Shown: piece after piece, positions 47,048-59,155 of the stretch
Layout of the letters: the number at the start of each line of letters is the position of its first letter
Numbering within the stretch: position 1 is the first letter of the stretch
Source: Edaphochlamys debaryana
Taxonomy: Eukaryota; Chlorophyta; Chlorophyceae; Chlamydomonadales
Assembly (NCBI GenBank): GCA_016858145.1
Contig: JAEHOE010000015.1
Location: 806,001 to 870,000 of the forward strand
Length of the DNA stretch: 64,000 nt
Reading direction: 5' to 3'
Translations under genes and position numbers: made by a program
The notes under the pieces: generated by a model
Told to the model about the DNA's origin: nothing
The model's input: the letters and a program-made list of their open reading frames with translations, nothing else
The model's database searches: none

Positions 47048-49721
47048 TCAGCGCTCGTCGTATCCCCCAGACCACTGCGCCCGCGCCTTCAGCCGCTCCA
47101 GCAGCCGCTCCGGCGCCTCGCCGGTCCTCGCGGTCAGCCTCAGTGGTTTTGCGTCGCTGATGCTCCACAAGCCAGCGTCCCTATCGGGAACACAGTGGGG
47201 ACCGGTCATTAGGGGCCCTGGCATGCAATGAGGCGCGTGCCCTCTACCGGTACACGGCAGTTGTTGCACGCGGGACGTGTGAAGCAAGGGCGGCCCCTAG
47301 CACTGGGTTAAGGCAATGTGCAGCCGGGTCTGGCCCACGAGCCGGCATTAGCACGGGGTGATGGTCGTCCGTCGTACCTGTACCGCTTTAGCAGTGCGGC
47401 CACCGGGATGTTGCGGGTGAGGTGCTGAGGGACGTCCACGTGGGTGCTGCGGAGGTGGAGAGCGAGTGGGGTTGGTAAGGAGCGGCGTAGCGGCTTATGA
47501 GTCATGAAAGGCCCGCTTTTAACTAGGTCGGCAGCGGCAGCAGTCCAGCAGACTACACTAGAGGAATCCCCCCCAGCTCGACGGTATGTAAAGGCTCCTG
47601 GGCTCGAGCCTCACCCTCGGAGGTCCATGATGGCAGCACCGGAGGGCCGGCTGAGCAGGAACTCGTACAGCCTCGTGGCATACCCGTCCGCCGTCTCCTC
47701 CCGGGGGCCTCTGCTCCTGCTTCGGCTCCCACTTGAACCCCGGCTCCAACCGTGTGCGCCGCCACCCCCTCGTCCACTCCGGTCGTGAGACGGCCGATCC
47801 CTGCCCCGGGCCCTGCTCCTGCTCCGGCTGCGGCTGTAGCTGCGGCTCCTGCTCCTGCTGTAGCTCCTGCCGCGGACACTGTCCCAGTACCGGCAGCCCC
47901 GGCCCCGACCCTGGCCCCGGCTGCGGCTGCGGCTCCTGCTACGGCTGCGGCTGCGGCTGCGGCTCCTGCTACGGCTGCGGCTGCGGCTGCGCGAGCCGCT
48001 GGATGATGGACTGCTGCTCCGGCCGCTGCTGAGGCTCCCGCTGCTGCTGGGACTGCGGCTGCGGCTGCGGCCGCGGTCGCCGCTGCGGTTGGTGGACTGC
48101 GAGCGCTCCGAGGAGTCTGGGAGCTGCGAGGCGGTACCGGGGCTGCCGGCAGCCGGCAGCTTGCCGTATGCGCCGGGGCACGGAGGCCGCTCGGTCGCCG
48201 CAGCGCCGCCCAGCGCGACACCGCCTTCGCTACCCGTGTGGGCCGTCAGCCCCCCATCCATGGGCGCTATGGCGGGAGAGCGCTGCGGGCCTGGCGCCAT
48301 GCCCTCAGGCTCCTCGGCTTCCGGGTAGAGCTCCGCGGGCAGGGGCGGCGGAGGACTGCCGGGCAGCGGCGGCAGCGGTGGCGGCGCGGCCAGGTCTGGC
48401 TCCGGCATGCATTGTGGCACCGTGCCTGACTCGGCCGCTGTCCTCATGACGACTGCCTCCTCAGCCCAGGAAGGCGCGCTCGGCGGAGTTGGCCCGCTTG
48501 AGGGCTGGGCCCACACGGTCGCCTCAACAGTGTGCTCCTCGCCATTGCCGCGCATGCCCGCGTGCACCTGCACCTCGGCCTCGTCCACCGCTGCCCCGGC
48601 TGCATGCCCGTCCTCCTGCTCCGTCTGTTCGGGCACGGCTGAGGCCTGTCCAGCGGTGTCCGCCGGGCTGTCGCCGTTGCCCAGCTGCCCGTCCCCGGGG
48701 ACCGGTGAGGTGATGTGGGTCGGCCCTGATGCCTCTGCCAGCAGCTTCCGTGCGGCCTGCTCGCACCAGGGCTGTAGCTGACGGCTCCAGTCCAGCCAGA
48801 GATCCTGCCGCCCGAGGAGATCCGCGGAAGCAAGCTCGCGCAACCTTGCAGTGAGTCCCTCGCCATCCCGCGTTAGCCCATGCTCCCCGAGGGTCTCAGG
48901 GGCACTGGCAGCCTCCAGCACCTGAGCGGCGTGGACAGAAGGGGCCATGTGTGAGCGGGGAACAGCAACGTTAGGTCTTAAGGTTTGACGCTGCAATGCA
49001 GTAGCATGAGTCACCTCCGCACCCCCGCACCTCGTGGCAGAGCTTAAGGCGCGCAAGGCGCTCCGCAGTGCCCAGCACCTGGGGGCGGCACCGGGCGGAG
49101 CACGCTCAAGGCAGCCACAGGACTCGAAACAACCGCCTCCCTAGGCTGCTCCTAAGTTGGATATTGTTGGCAAGCCCTACGCTAAGAAGTATGATGTGGG
49201 TCGTGTCTGGGGGTGGACCCGGGATGCCTGGACCCCACCAGCGTGCCCCACCTCCGCCAGCGTCAGGTGCCTCTCCTCGCCCCTCAGGAGCCTCCCGCAG
49301 AACTCCGCTTCCGCCTCCCGGCACTGCGCTTCAGAAAGCTCCTCCCTTAGCACACATCGCAGATAGTGGCACTCCTCCGTCCGCTCCGCATCTGCCTGTA
49401 GCCAGACTTTGCCTGGGGGCGTCGAAGGGGCCGCAATTCGAGGTAGGGTCACGGAGGTGTGTGCAAGGATGATCATCGCATCGCGCCGGCAAACGGCACA
49501 AATGTGTGCATCTGCCTAAGAGATGCGCGTTCACCTGCGCTCCGGACTCGGCGCAGCAGGGTCTTGCCACCTTCCGAAATTGCGACCAGACTGCCTGACA
49601 CAGAGAGCGCGATAGATGAGTCGTCCAGGCGGTCAGACGTTGATTGGAGCGCAAGCAGCTCATCCCGAGCTAACAGTATTGAGTAAAAGACACTCCGTGT
49701 AGGAGCCAGCAGCATGTCCAT
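47048..49721 (-). CDS. RS-rich protein of an uncharacterised family (gene C)
   Basis: Six exons: 49535-49721, 49252-49412, 49031-49078, 47615-48921, 47378-47446, 47048-47180; phases join to 634 residues. Exons 1-4 start with a region that weakly recalls a BTB/POZ-type fold (SIALSVSGSLVAISEGGKTL, then RLARLKLCHEVLEAA); this is only a hint. A Pro/Ala-rich linker leads to a long Arg/Ser-dipeptide domain (about residues 410-525), like that of SR splicing factors, suggesting nuclear speckles and SR-kinase phosphorylation. The C-terminus is a compact module: YATRLYEFLLSRPSGA, VDVPQHLTRN..ALLKRYR, GLWSISDAKPLRLTAR, of winged-helix-like size. There is no RRM. The gene is an inverted paralogue of gene D (61087-64000); exons 2-3 and the intron between them are almost identical in the two. 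Confidence 0.75.
47815..48070. repeat. Imperfect tandem repeats coding the RS domain
   Basis: Runs built from GGCTGCGGCTGC and GCTCCTGCT units, including a 30-base unit at 47941-47970 partly repeated from 47971. They encode alternating Arg and Ser on the minus strand. Confidence 0.8.
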
Positions 49722-52281
49722 AGTTCCGAGCGCTCAGCCGTGCGGCCAGGGAGCGCGGTTAGCGCATCACACTCTAGCCTATGTGCGATCATATGCTGCG
49801 AAGCGGGGAAGAGCTGTAGCGTGTCCTGACAAGAGTTGGACGAGGGATGTACATCGCATCATCTGCCGCGTGTCGACCCCGGAGAGAGGTCCCCGGCGAA
49901 CCCCTTCCCCCCGACCCCAATGCCAAGCTCTCCCTTCGCTTCCTTCCCCTGGCCCACGCCCTCTGCGTTTGCGTTACCCGCTCCCCACACCTCCCGGACC
50001 CGACCAGCGTCATGCGCATGTGCGGCACGCTCAAGCAAAGCGCAAGCCTGAGCGCAAGCAGGAGATGCTGCCCTCTGCCTGTGGGCATCCACTCACCCAA
50101 GTTCCTGCTCACAGCCTCGCAATCCCTCGCCGGTAGCACGCAACCCCTTGGATCAGTCCTCCTTTCCGTCCCTCCCCTCCGCCCTTCCTCGCACCTCCTA
50201 AGGCTGACTGATCTTTGCCGTCACACCCTGACTAAAGGCATGGGGCCCTGTTGTCGGTGGACGAGGCAGTGGGCAGAGGGCACTAGGAGCGAGCTTGCAG
50301 GCAACGAGCCCAGCAGCCCACTGACCCTAACCACCTACGACGTGTGGGGGCGCGTGGGAGGACGAATGGGTGACCAGGGAGACCAGGGGTTCCTGCTGCT
50401 GTCCACACCTGTCCACGGGGTGACCTCGAAAAACACAGCCGCACCGTGATGGCCTCCTGGCTAAACTCATTGCAGTCGAGCAACTTCCGTTGCGGGGCCG
50501 CGGTTGTAGCCATTGTGTCATGTCAGGATGGTGTCAGGTGGACGTCGGCGATAAGATCGCGCCTGCGTAGCTAGAATAAGGCTTATATCGCACATGTTCA
50601 CGCGATGATCCACGCGACAGAAGAGGCTCTCACTCGCATCGCAGAGCACGAGAAGCGGCCGCGTCGGCCTGCACGGTTCAGTGCACGGTTAATCGTCAGT
50701 CGCGAGTCGCACAAGCGACCAGGTCGTAGGGCATTGGCACAACCTATAGAGGCCTGGCGTGCGCGTCACGCGTTGTTCATGGCGGCTCACACACGGCGGT
50801 TGCGTTGGACGGTCACACCCGCCCCGCGCCCTCCCGAGCCTTCCCACGGCTCCGCCGGCTTGCACCGCGCAAGCTCCCCGTGGCAACGCGCCGGGGGAGT
50901 AGCCATAAGGTATCACGGTTTCAGACACACCTCACACGGGGGCGGCGGGCGGGCAGGGCCCGGCGCCCGGGCAGCTGCCAGCACGTCTTCTGGCGTACAG
51001 GCGCGCATAACTCCCAACCGACTCCGAGGCAGCCCACGCACTCCGCATCACTTGCATACTCAGTAGTTATACTTTACCGTCCGTCACACTGAACGTAATC
51101 GCGGCTGCAGCGGAGCCAGCTCAACTCAGGGAGTCGCACAATTTGGCCCCAGTCTCACCCGCGCTTGCTAGCGACAAGCGTCTCGTGTAATAGAGCAGTG
51201 ATACGTGAGGCTCCCCGGCAGTTCCAGCAAGAAGTCCGGTCAAGGTTGAGGGTAAGTCTGCAACTGCGAGGGGCCGAGGGCGAGGGCGGGCGGCCGAAGG
51301 ATGCCGGGCTGGGTGGCCCCGAGAAAGTCCTGCGCTTAGGGGCCCGAGACTAACTGTTACATGTAAATAGCAAACACTGCCCCACGGTTGGAAGGCATGC
51401 GGTATAACAGCGCGCACCCGCCTCTTTGACCAGACGCACAACGACGGACGCACCCTAGCCCAGCCATCAACTACTTTACCTGGAGCTTCTAAGAACTGCT
51501 ATATTGCGAGACGGGAAGCCGTCCCATACGAGTTCGCCTCGGCGAGCGCTGGACTGGCGTCCGCGGACTGGCGTGGCCGCCGCATACAGGTGAGACTAAG
51601 CTACGTCAAGACTAAGCTCCGTGGAGCTTAAGGTCCGTGTCGCTCGGTCAGCGGTGCTCCCTGGCCTCATCACAGCTAGTGCGCGCAAGCGCCGAACTCA
51701 CATCTCTCCGTGAGCGCTGCGTCATTACCCTTGTGTGATGGCAGTAGGTGTGATTGGAGTTGCTTGGCACTGGAGTGCTGCCGCGACCCACCGCTTTCCA
51801 TTTTCGCGGTTGACCTGGCCTCCCGCAAGCAGGACTCAGCTAGGACAATACCTCAATGTAGATAACTCGATAGCAAGAGGCGCGCGCGAACCGACCCGAC
51901 CCTTGCACCCTGCAACTCCACCTTCCGCTCCGCTCTAGCTGCAACCCCCGTCGCCTTCTGCCCCTGACCTGCAGTGCACTTCAACGCAACGCGCAGCCGC
52001 GCACGGGGGCATGATCCCCGTTCTTGGCAGTGAAGCACGCAGGTGGGCAAAGGCCTTTCATCAGGGCCCGACGCATTCGGGGACGCTGCCTACCGGTTTC
52101 CCCACGTGCCCCGGCAGCCCCCGCTTGACTATGGCAACCCCAACCTGTTGTCGCTTATCTCTCTGCAGATCCCCAGCTGTGACTCGCCGAATGGCGAGGC
52201 TGGCCGCAGCTCGATACGCCTCTCCGGCGCGCCAAGTGCTGGACCGTCACGCAGTAATGCACTGCTAGCAGTGCAGCAAGC
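49722..52281. other. Divergent intergenic region between genes C and E
   Basis: Promoter space for both genes. Nothing is supported as coding except a plus-strand open stretch at about 52043-52270 (for example RQPPLDYGNPNLLSLISLQ) that might be a 5' exon or UTR of gene E; it is in a different frame from the predicted start. Confidence 0.35.
51613..51630. repeat. Perfect inverted repeat (8-base arms, 2-base loop)
   Basis: TAAGCTCC GT GGAGCTTA. A further ACTAAGCT block occurs about 20 bases upstream. Possibly a palindromic binding site; no link to a known factor. Confidence 0.6.
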
Positions 52282-55200
52282 ATGCTCGCATCAAGCGGCG
52301 GCTGCAGCCATGGGCCTGCGACGGGTCAGCTGTCAGCCGCCCCACCCCGCGATGAGGGGGGCGGAGGGGGGGTCAAACATGGGGACCGCGTCAGGCCTGA
52401 CGGCACGGCTGATGACGAGCCTTCATACGGCCACGTCCATAAACGGCCTCGCGTTGAGGCAGCGGGTCATGCCTTCGCCGCTTCGAGGCCCGGCGACGGA
52501 AGCTGCCATCAGGAAGGACAGGAGCAGCCTGCTTCGCAAACGGGCCAGCCCTTTCAGTGCCCATGGGGCTTACCGCCAGGGGCCGGCAAGACCCCACATC
52601 ATCCGGCGTCCGGTGATGCCATGCATGTCGTGACAGCCGCTGCGACGGCCGGCGTCCACTCTGGGGCTCGCAGCCACCCCCAGCCTCCCAGCTTTACCAC
52701 CGGGAGCCCTGCTGTCGGGGGCGACAGCAACCACATGCCGCACGCTTCCGGGACCCCGGACACGCCGGTGATGCTGGCCCCGCCTCCGCCCCCCTTGGGA
52801 CCGCGCCACGCCCACAGCAGCGGGCACAGTGACCAGCCCACGGCGGCAGCAGGCGCCGCCGTTTCCGCAGCTGAACACGCCGCGAGCCTGGGCGGGACCG
52901 CCAGCGTTGGGCATGCCACGGCGGAAGGCGCTTCTCCTGGCGGCAGCTGCAGTGCCGCTGGCGACGCCGGTGCTGCTATCTCGGAGGTGACGGCGGCCTG
53001 CGCCGGCAAGTCAGGGCAGGGGCGGACCCCCATGGCCCCACCGTGCGCTGGGGTACCCATACCTCTCCCCCCCATCACGACTGGCCTCCCTGAGCAGCCG
53101 CCTGCTCAGCAGGCGCAGCATGCGTCGCGGCACTCGGTGGCTGGCGCTGCTCCTTGCGGTGCTAGCACCGGTGGAGCGGCGGGCAAGGGCTCGCCCTGCA
53201 AGCCGCCGGCGGGGCCGCCGGAGCCCAGCCCTGGAAGCGCGCACTCGCAACGGACCGGGGTGAGTCTTGCATGCGCTGGGTGCGAGGCCTTCTGTTCGCC
53301 TTGTTTGGCCCTGACCATGCCTGGGCGTCCAGTCTAGGGCAGGTTGCTTCCTCAACCCCCACATTTGGGTCAATGGCCCCGTGTTCACCCGTCGCCTCCC
53401 TCAGGGATGCTTCGACTACGCGTCAATGTGGAAGGTCGCTGGGGACTCCCTGGAGCTGCCGCCCCATTCCGCCTGCCCTTCTCCTGCCGCAGCAGGCGGG
53501 GCGGGGCCCCGAGGCATGTCCTCTGGCGGCGCCAGCGGCCTGCTGCAGGGCCTGGCCTCCATGCCCCTGCACCACCAGCTCAGCAACGTGATCACCACCG
53601 GCAACAGCATAGAGCGGGGCCTGCAGCTGCTGGTGCAGGCCGGCAGCGGAAAGCTGGGGTCTCCCGGCTCGGCCGGTGGAGCAGGTGCAGGAGGGCCCGC
53701 CCTCGGCTCGCCGGGCAGCAAGGCCGGCCACAGTCGGCGGCTGTCCCTCGGGTTCTCACCAGACCTGGCGAGGGCATGCACTGCCCTCGGCGTGAGCGGA
53801 GGAGGCGCCGCGGGTGGGAGCAGCGGCTCGGGCCCCGCAGCAGCTGGGTCCGGCAGTGGGCAGCGCCAAGGCGGGGAGCCGCTGCATGCGCCGTCCGCAA
53901 GCTGGCCACCGCAGGGCCCCTCTGCCTTGGCCGCATCCCCGAGGCGAGCCGCAGCAGGCGAGCCGGCAGGCGTGGCGCCTGGCAGGGAGGACCGGTGCCG
54001 GGCAGGCAGCACAGCGGACGAGGCTGACGCCGCGGCGGCGCTGCTGCGGCTGCCGAGCCCCGTGCGTCGCCGCACTGCGCCCAACGCCATCACCACGGGC
54101 GCCTCTCCCCTGCCTGGCGACCGCTGCACAGTGGGAGGTGCTGGCGGAGACCGGGGTGTTGGTGGTGCTGGCCCGGGCGGCGCCCTCGCTGACCCTGGTG
54201 CACGGCTGAGCCCGCAGCGGCAGTCGCCCTTGTGCGGGCGAGGCGACTCGCCTCGGCGGCCGCGGTTGGCTCGGCTCTTTGCCCAGTCCTACGAGCTCCT
54301 GCGCCGCGGGCGTGACGGCGAGGCCGACACCCCCACCGCCGTTGACGCCACGGACGATGCCGTCAGCTCCTGCGGCTCACGCGGCCCCATGTCCCCAGAC
54401 GGCGCCCCGTCCGTCATGGCCCCTCCACCGCCCCCCGCTGCGCAGCCCACGCCGCCGCCGCAGTCGGAGCCCCAGCCGTTGCAGGGCATGTCCACGCCCC
54501 GCCGCCAGGAGCTGAGCTTCCAGACCCCCGCCCCCGCCATTCACCCGCCTACCGTCGGGGCTGCGCCGCCCCCAACGGACCTGCACCTCTACCTGACCGG
54601 CTCGGCCCTTGCCAACCTGCTCTCAACGCCATTCACGCCCACGTCCGTCCCGCCTCCGCCCATGCTGTTGCCGCACACGGGAATGCTGCGCGGCGTCGGT
54701 GCCACTGGGGAGCCTGCAGCTCGCACAACCGATGCGCCAGCTCCCGGCGATACGGGGACCAGTGCGGAGGAACCGCCGCCGTGCAACCCATGGTCCGCGC
54801 CCCGAGCAGGGCGGCGCGTCTCCGCTTCCTCACCCTTCACCCTGCCGCCCTCCGCCTTGACGGGCGTCGGCGCCATCGCGAGTGGGTCAGCTGGGGGCTG
54901 GTGGGCCAGTGCTGCCGCGGGCTCTACAGCTGAGCCGCAGGGGGCGTGGGACCGTGCGGCGCTGCCAACACCCCCGCCGATGGGTTACGTGCTCCCCACG
55001 CCGCCTCATGCGGGCTCAGCGGCCCAGCCGGGGACGCAGAGCCAAGTCCTGCTACCGCCTGCGCAGCAAGGGCAGGGCAGCGACGGCGAGCAGGCACGGG
55101 GGCAGGGCAGTGCGAGGCAGGAGGAGCCAGCGCAGCGCAAGAGCCATCAAGCAGAGCCGGGCAACGCAGCGGCATTCAGCAATGCAGCAGAGGCAGCTTC

Positions 55201-58200
55201 GGGGCAAGCGATGCAGCCCAGGGGGCTGGTACCGCAACGGGCTCGGCGGCATCCACCGCCAAGCCGACCGCCAGCACAGGTGGCTCTGCCACCGCTAAGC
55301 ACTCGCGCTCGCGGCCTCCACCCCGCTGCACCGCCGGCCCAAGGCAACACGGCATCCGGCCCCGCGGCCTTGCCAGTTGGCACTCAGGTCGCTGCCACCC
55401 CGGCACAGCGGGCGACCGACGCGGCAACACTTGTTTCCCCGCCGCCGTCGGGGCCGGGGCAGGGCACACCGCCGTTCCCGTGGTCGATCGGTCTGTCGCC
55501 TCTGCCACCGCTCCAAGGGGTCCCGCTGGGGTCTGGCGGCCAGGCGGCGGCCACCCGCACGACGGTGCGCACGCCTCCCAGTGGCGGGCGGCTGACGGCG
55601 TCGTACTGGGACGAGATGGAACCCACATACGGCAGCACGCCGGGCTCGGCGGAGCCGCCGTCGCTGGGGGCGGCGCAGCTGCAGCCGCGCATCTCCCCGC
55701 CGTCTCCGCTGCGCCCGCCGGGGTCAGCGGCGCCTGCGCTAGCCCCTCCGCCGCAGCCCGCTGCCGCCCCGCAGTCCGGCCAGGTCGAGCAGCACACCCA
55801 AACCTACCCTGCAGCCTGCTACCCGCAGCCGCCTGCGCCTGCCTCAGCGCCGGCCGCTGTTTACGTACCGCAACCCCAAGCGCAGCCGCCGGCACAGCCG
55901 CCGCAGCCCACTGGGGCCGTAGTGCACCCGGCGCTCCCCACCAGCGGCGGCTACTGGCAGCAGTTGGCGCCTGCCCATGTGGGTTCCATGGCCTTCGCTC
56001 CGGCGGCGGCGCCACAGTGGCCAGCGCCGGGAGCCGGGCCGATGCCGCAGCCGGCCATGCCGCCCGTTGGCGGTGCTGGGAGCTACGCGGGGTGTGAGGG
56101 CGCCACGCCGCAGCCCGGCGACGCCATGCACGCCGCGCCGACACCCGCGTACCCCGCCTGGAGCCCGCATCCCTCCACTCAGCCCACACAGCAGCGGGAG
56201 ACGCCGTGTGAGCCATCCGCGCATGGTGGCTACGGAGCCGTCATGGGGCCCCCTGGCAGAGACGCCGCTCGCGGCCGCTTCGACCGCAGCAACTCGCCGC
56301 AGCGGTCTGGTGCGGGGACCGAGGGCGGCAGCGACAACGGTGGCGGCTGCAAGCGCAGCAGCCAGAGCGGCAGCGGCAGTGACACGTCATCCTCCAGTGA
56401 GGGCTGCTCAGATAGCAGCAGCAGCAGCCGACCGTCGTACAGCGGCGCAGGCGCAGTCGCCGGTGATCGCGGCGGCAGCCGTACGGCCGACAGGGACACG
56501 GTCAGTCAGCCGCTGGCCCAGCGGCAGCCGCCGCAGCTGCAGCAGACGCAGCAGGCGCCGCCGCCGTCCGTGCAGCAGCACGTCAGCAGTGGTATGGTAC
56601 GGCAGCAGCCGTACCAGGTGCAGCAGTACGATTCCGTCGCTGCTAGCCGCACCAATGCCTCGCAGTCCGTATCCATCGGTCCACCGACCGCGCCGGCAGC
56701 ACCGCAGGCCACGCATTCGCTGCTGCCCCCGCCGCCGTTCCCGCCCAGCGCCTGCGACTGCCCGGAGTGCCGTGCCTTGGCACAAGCGGCGGCTGCGGGG
56801 TACGGTTGCGGCTTCATGCCTCTGGCCCAGCAGGCTCCGGCCCCAGCGCCGGTACCAGCCGCCGCTGCGCCGCCACCCTACCAGCTCCCCTGCGACTGCG
56901 CCGAGTGCCGGGCTGCCGCTGCAGCGCTTGCGGCGCACGGTGCGCAGTACTCGACTGCGCCGCCTCCCCAGCCCGCCGCGCCTCCGCCGCCGCCCTCGTA
57001 CTCCGCGCCGCCGGCCTACCCGCCCTGCAACTGCGAGGAGTGCCGCCACGCGGCGGCGCTGCTTGGGGCGGCGCAGCATCTGCCGCCGCCCCAGCCTGCG
57101 TACGCGCCAGCCTACCCGCCCCCTGCGCAACAGCAGCAACAGTCCCCGGCCCAGTGGGCTCGGCCCGCCGTGTCGCAGCCCCCGCCGCCGCCACCAACGC
57201 AACAGCCGCCGCCGCCAACGCAGCAGCAGCAACAGCAGCAGCAGGACTCTGGGCTGCTACAGCCGCAGGTGTCTCTCCTGGGCGCCACCCTGTCGGCGGT
57301 ACTCGGCTCAAGCAGCAGCGCACCGCAGGCAGGGCCGCCGAGCCAAGGCGGCAGGCCGCCCCTGCCGCCCTCCAACCCAGGGCCGCCGCCTTCGAGCGCC
57401 CTGCCGTGCCTCTGTGCGGCATGTGTTGCGGCGGCGGCAATGGCGGCCACAGCTCCCAGGCCCAGCTCAGGAGGCGCCCCGCCGCCGTCTGGTCCGGGCC
57501 CGTCAGCGGGCGAGCCGCCGGTGTACAACCCGTACCCGTACGCCCGTGTGTCGTACGGGTCCTCTGGCGGCTATGACGACGGGTCACAGCGGGCTCCCTC
57601 GTACGCACCTCCTCCGCAGCCGCCCAGTCAGCCGCCTCCGTACACACAAGCCCAGGTGTACACACAGGGCCCGCCCTCGCAGTCGCGACCGCCGCACTCA
57701 GCACCTTCTAGCGCCGGCCTGGCCTACCCGCCACCGACCCACATGCCCGCAGCCGCTCGGCCGCCCATGCCCTACCCGGGTGCACCCGCTCCCCAACCGC
57801 CGCCGCAGTACCCACCGCAGCACCAGCAGCCCGCCGGCTCGTCCCACAGCCACGGCTCCAGCCCGCCGCATGCTCAGCACAGCGGCGCCGGCGCGCCGCC
57901 GCACGGCCACCACCACCACAGGCACCAGGGGCCCCACCATCTCCACATCCACCACCACCACGCCTCGCGATCCGGCGGCAGCCATCCGGGCTCCACGCCC
58001 CAGCCGTCCATGCAGCCCCCTGCTGCGCAGCCGCAGCCGCAGCACTCCGCTCCGCAGCACAACGCCCACTACCCTCCGCAGGGCCCACCGCACCAGCCGC
58101 AGTCCCACGCCGGCTGGCCTCACGGCCCGCCTCACGCGCTGCCGCCACCGACGCCGCAAGGCAGCCTCAACTACGCGGCTCCGCCGCCGCAGCCACCACA

Positions 58201-59155
58201 CCAGCCGCAGCCGCAATACTCCTATCCACAGCCGCCCCCTGCACCTCCGGGTCCCTGCTACGGCGCTCCTCCTGCGGGCCCGCAGCCGCCGGCGTCTTAC
58301 GCCTCGGCGTCCGCTTGGGGTGCTGCCGCCAGCCGATCCGGAGTCCCATACGGGGCTCCCTCTTCTGGCATGCCAAGCGCTCCGGCCCAGCCGCCGCAGG
58401 ATGCGCAGCAGCAGCAGCAGCACCCGAACTACGGAGGCCCTGCTAGCTGGGCGCAGCAGCCGTATCCGGCGCCTCACTCGGTGGCCCCTGGCCCCGACCC
58501 TCATGGCCCTTCCAGCTTTGCAACCGGTGAGCGGGCAGGCACTGCCACGGGCTCCTTCCATGGGTTCCTCTCTCCAGACTTGTCAACTCGTCTTGTGTGC
58601 TTCACTCTGACATCCTGCAGCGACAGATCCTGACTTTCCCCTCTTGCAACTGTGCCTTGTGCAGGCTACGCTAGCGTCTCGGCCGCAGCCGCCAGGCCGC
58701 CACCCTCCGTACCGCCTCCGGGCGGACCGCCGCCTTCCTACAACCCTTGGCCGCAGCCGCAGCCGCCACCCTACGGCAACCCGCCTCCCCACCAGTCCCA
58801 GGGCCCAACCGGTGCCTATGCGGGGTCCGCCTACGGCAATCCAGCGCCACAGCCACAACCCCAAGCGCCAAGCCACCCGCGCGCGCCCAGCACCCAATCG
58901 CCAGCGGATGCAGTTCAGGCGCCGACCGGGAGCCGTGGGGCTCCAATCGACGAAGACGCAATGTGAGTGAGATGTGTAAGGCATTGTGGTACCAAGGCAC
59001 CCAGCCCAGGTGCAGGTCCACAGCTCTACGGGGATCTACCAGCATCCCTCGACCTCTTCCACAGCGCGTGCTTAATCCTGCTGGTTTGTGGTGCTTGCAG
59101 GTGGGCGGAGGATCCCCTAGTATTGTGGCATCGCCGCAGCGGCCGTCGCGCCTGA
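52282..59155 (+). CDS. Giant disordered protein with four CxCxxC motifs and a His cluster (gene E)
   Basis: Exons 52282-53259, 53405-58526, 58665-58962 and 59101-59155 join in phase to 2150 residues. The ATG at 52282 is used because a stop lies just upstream in frame. Most of the protein is Pro, Ala, Gly, Ser and Gln. A basic KRPRVE at about residues 54-59 could be a nuclear localisation signal. Possible ordered pieces are CFDYASMWKVAGDSLEL after the first intron, HQLSNVITTGNSIERGLQLL, LARLFAQSYELLRRG and LHLYLTGSALANLL. Four short Cys motifs follow: CDCPEC (residue 1443), CDCAEC (1489), CNCEEC (1534) and CLCAAC (1661), each followed by an Ala-rich helix. A His cluster (HGHHHHRHQGPHHLHIHHHH) lies near residues 1825-1850, then Pro/Gln-rich sequence. 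Cys and His together suggest metal binding. I recognise no family. A transcriptional or condensate-forming regulator is possible but unproven. Confidence 0.75.

Noticed and set aside
47752..48032. Plus-strand Cys/Gly-rich or Ala/Pro-rich frame resembling a repeat structural protein
   Set aside because: It is the antisense of the Arg/Ser repeats of gene C.
54946..58610. Long plus- and minus-strand alternative frames across gene E
   Set aside because: Low-complexity Arg/Ala/Pro readings of the same repeats; only the chosen frame has ordered Cys motifs and joins in phase to flanking exons.
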